Translations under genes and position numbers: made by a program | From: a virus | IMG/VR virus record: IMGVR_UViG_3300022200_006040 | Location: 1-26,843 of that record | Length of the DNA: 26,843 nucleotides | Direction: 5' to 3' (one strand) | Notes under the pieces: generated by a model | Databases searched by the model: none | Seen by the model: only the letters and a program-made list of their open reading frames with translations | Told to the model about the DNA's origin: nothing | In this document: positions 25,412 to 26,843 of the stretch, piece after piece | Layout of the letters: each line of letters opens with the position of its first letter | Position numbering within the stretch: the first letter of the stretch is position 1

Positions 25412-26107
25412 TTAAATTAGTTTATTTTGTGCAATGTATTTTAGTAGGTATCGTGCCCAGGCTTGATGAGCATCTGCTCCAAAATGATAAGATGTTGGTG
25501 TAACTGTTTGATAACCTTGAGATAAACACCAGTTGTTATAAGTTGTTGAACCATAAGGATCAATATAACTTGTGCCCCAGTCATAACGATTAATAACATC
25601 CTCAAAGGTATTGTTACCATTGAAGAAGATATGTTTAATGTCTCGATCGTTTAGCCATTCATGCATGAGCCAGATTTGCTCGTGTGCTTCAAGCGTTTTA
25701 GCCATCCAATCAATGCCCGCGATATATTCTTTATAGCGAACTTGATAATCCTCCGGAACAATATCAATACCACTTGCGTTAACTTGATAGTATTCACCGT
25801 CAATAAACCATTCTTCACGTTCCCACGTTGACCATTGAATAATAGCTAAAACATCTGTGTGTTTGGATTCTTTAAAGTATTCTTGTGTTGTGCGAATAAT
25901 GCGTGCGTTACTGCTTGCTGACTCTGCGTGTAATTGTAGATTCATTTTAGCAAGTGCTGCTAATTTTGTACCCCACGCAACTTTTGCATTATCTGGATGC
26001 GGAGCACGACCCATGTGCCATAACTTCCCGTCGTCCATAGCGAAACAATGAGGATTCACCGCTTCGGCAGCCGCAGCGTGACTATCGCCGTTAACGTAAA
26101 GAATCAT
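25412..26107 (-). CDS. DUF6071/SGNH-like phage protein
   Basis: A 231-residue protein beginning MILYVNGDSHAAAAEAVN (GDSH = SGNH block I, with the serine at position 9), with SYHFGADAHQAWARYL at the C-terminus supplying Asp and His (block V). The N-terminus matches the DUF6071 type common in T4-like marine phages. An esterase or lipase-like activity is possible; none is demonstrated for the family to my knowledge. ATGA overlap with the next gene upstream (26104-26493). Confidence 0.8.
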   Translation of the reverse strand: MILYVNGDSHAAAAEAVNPHCFAMDDGKLWHMGRAPHPDNAKVAWGTKLAALAKMNLQLHAESASSNARIIRTTQEYFKESKHTDVLAIIQWSTWEREEWFIDGEYYQVNASGIDIVPEDYQVRYKEYIAGIDWMAKTLEAHEQIWLMHEWLNDRDIKHIFFNGNNTFEDVINRYDWGTSYIDPYGSTTYNNWCLSQGYQTVTPTSYHFGADAHQAWARYLLKYIAQNKLI

Positions 26108-26493
26108 GAAATCTCAGAACGGCCATCGCCGAGATTACGTTTGTTATGAAAACGAACATCCATGTTAGAACGTTGCGCTTGTTCTTGTTCCCAGGTTTCT
26201 AATACAACATGTCTGCATACATTTTGGAACCACTGATCAACAATATCGGCATCTGTTTTGCCTTGATACCCAAAACGTATTAGTCGAGCAACGAACTGAT
26301 CATTCCAATCAAGTTCAAACGCTCCTGCATTTAGATCTTCCGGATCAACTTCCATAGAAAGAATGCCAACCCAGGGTTCTCCACGTTCAGTAGCAAGTTC
26401 TTTTTCAGTTTTCTTTTTGCGAGTTTGCTTTGGTTTTTCTTGTGCAGGCGCTGGTTGCTTCTTTTTAAATGCGTTTTTTAGTTTATCAAACAT
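26104..26493 (-). CDS. conserved T4-like marine phage protein
   Basis: A 129-residue protein. A lysine-rich N-terminal stretch (FKKKQPAPAQEKPKQTRKKK) is followed by a conserved domain: ERGEPWVGILSMEVDPEDL, FELDWNDQFVARLIRFGYQG, DADIVDQWFQNVCRHVVLETWEQEQ and a C-terminal LGDGRSEI. It recurs in cyanophage-like T4 relatives with no known function. The start could be 26505, 26496 or 26493; 26493 has GGGGA at the best distance and a TGATG overlap with queE. Confidence 0.82.
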   Translation of the reverse strand: MFDKLKNAFKKKQPAPAQEKPKQTRKKKTEKELATERGEPWVGILSMEVDPEDLNAGAFELDWNDQFVARLIRFGYQGKTDADIVDQWFQNVCRHVVLETWEQEQAQRSNMDVRFHNKRNLGDGRSEIS

Positions 26494-26843
26494 CATGTTC
26501 CCCATGCATTCTTAAAAAGGCTTACCTGTAAGCGTGGACTGTATCTCCAACCGTGCATCATGCAAATTTCAGCAACATCTTTTTCGTGTAATTCGTACCC
26601 GTCTACGGTGCCGCCTTCGGGCATAAGATATACGGGACCTGTAAATCCTGCACGTTTATATTCATTTACAGCAATGCTTGCATCAACAGCATCATCGTGT
26701 TTAGCTACAACGAACTTTAAAAATGCGCGGCCGTACTGTTCGTACTCTGTAACAACATCAGGAAGAATAGCATTATCCCACAATTCGCCAGAACACGGGA
26801 GTTTAGCACTTACACTAAAAGTAAGATCAATTTTTTTGTTCTT
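26493..26843 (-). CDS. queE: QueE-like 7-carboxy-7-deazaguanine synthase, C-terminal part (cut by window edge)
   Basis: The frame is open at the right edge; 116 residues are seen, with no stop or proper start. The end, AEICMMHGWRYSPRLQVSLFKNAWGT, and MPEGGTVDGYELHEKDVAEI match the C-terminus of phage QueE, a radical SAM enzyme that makes CDG in the queuosine and 7-deazaguanine pathway. Phages use these bases to protect DNA. FSVSAKLPCSGEL upstream is also typical. The catalytic N-terminus with the CxxxCxxC-type motif is outside the window, so activity cannot be judged. Confidence 0.85.
   Translation of the reverse strand, partial: KNKKIDLTFSVSAKLPCSGELWDNAILPDVVTEYEQYGRAFLKFVVAKHDDAVDASIAVNEYKRAGFTGPVYLMPEGGTVDGYELHEKDVAEICMMHGWRYSPRLQVSLFKNAWGT

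Overview
This looks like part of the genome of a T4-like (myovirus-type) marine phage, probably one infecting a sulfur-oxidising gammaproteobacterium of the SUP05/Thioglobus kind. The phage call rests on tightly packed, mostly minus-strand small genes with stop/start overlaps, a tRNA array with a homing-type HNH gene, T4-type late promoter boxes (TATAAATA and variants), a T4 RNase H (Rnh) homologue and the C-terminus of a QueE-like enzyme. The host call rests on the cargo: a dissimilatory sulfite reductase alpha subunit (DsrA), two DsrC-family proteins, TusA, a rhodanese and three Isc-type Fe-S assembly proteins. DsrA and DsrC genes are known from deep-sea viruses of SUP05 bacteria, so the host assignment is inference from those genes, not from a host marker.

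Layout. 1-780: small membrane proteins, possibly lysis related. 794-2368: a large radical SAM protein. 2449-5507: a compact operon dsrC-like / DUF1289 / dsrA / rhodanese / iscU / iscA / erpA-like behind a late promoter. 5585-7392: glycosyltransferase plus a nucleotidyltransferase-cupin fusion. 7454-10540: small phage genes including DUF3310 and a divergent pair at 9530/9560. 10630-16908: eleven intact tRNA genes (a twelfth, Lys, lies at 18409) interleaved with an HNH endonuclease, a peroxiredoxin, a plus-strand radical SAM gene, a RelE-like protein, tRNA fragments, a 60-bp direct repeat and two large structured RNAs. 16940-19360: small early-type genes behind a consensus sigma70 promoter. 19427-22124: a second sulfur region (TusA, true DsrC) surrounded by four small secreted proteins, one of which resembles a sulfur globule protein. 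22145-26843: a plus-strand paralogue of the 8658-9530 gene, then conserved T4-like genes including rnh.

How the parts fit. The sulfur genes form a plausible relay. The rhodanese would load sulfane sulfur onto TusA. Host DsrEFH would pass it to DsrC with both C-terminal cysteines. DsrA, with host DsrB, would oxidise it, and IscU/IscA/ErpA would build the Fe-S clusters DsrA needs. The exported Gly/Asn/Tyr-rich protein could act on stored sulfur globules. The missing partners (DsrB, DsrEFH, IscS, HscAB) would have to come from the host. This is inference from gene identity and order.

Regulation. Two promoter classes are visible: near-consensus sigma70 promoters (TTGACA, 16-17 bp, TATAAT) and late boxes. 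Several late boxes, and one sigma70 promoter, lie only 4-7 bases from the start codon of genes that lack a Shine-Dalgarno sequence, which suggests leaderless mRNAs.
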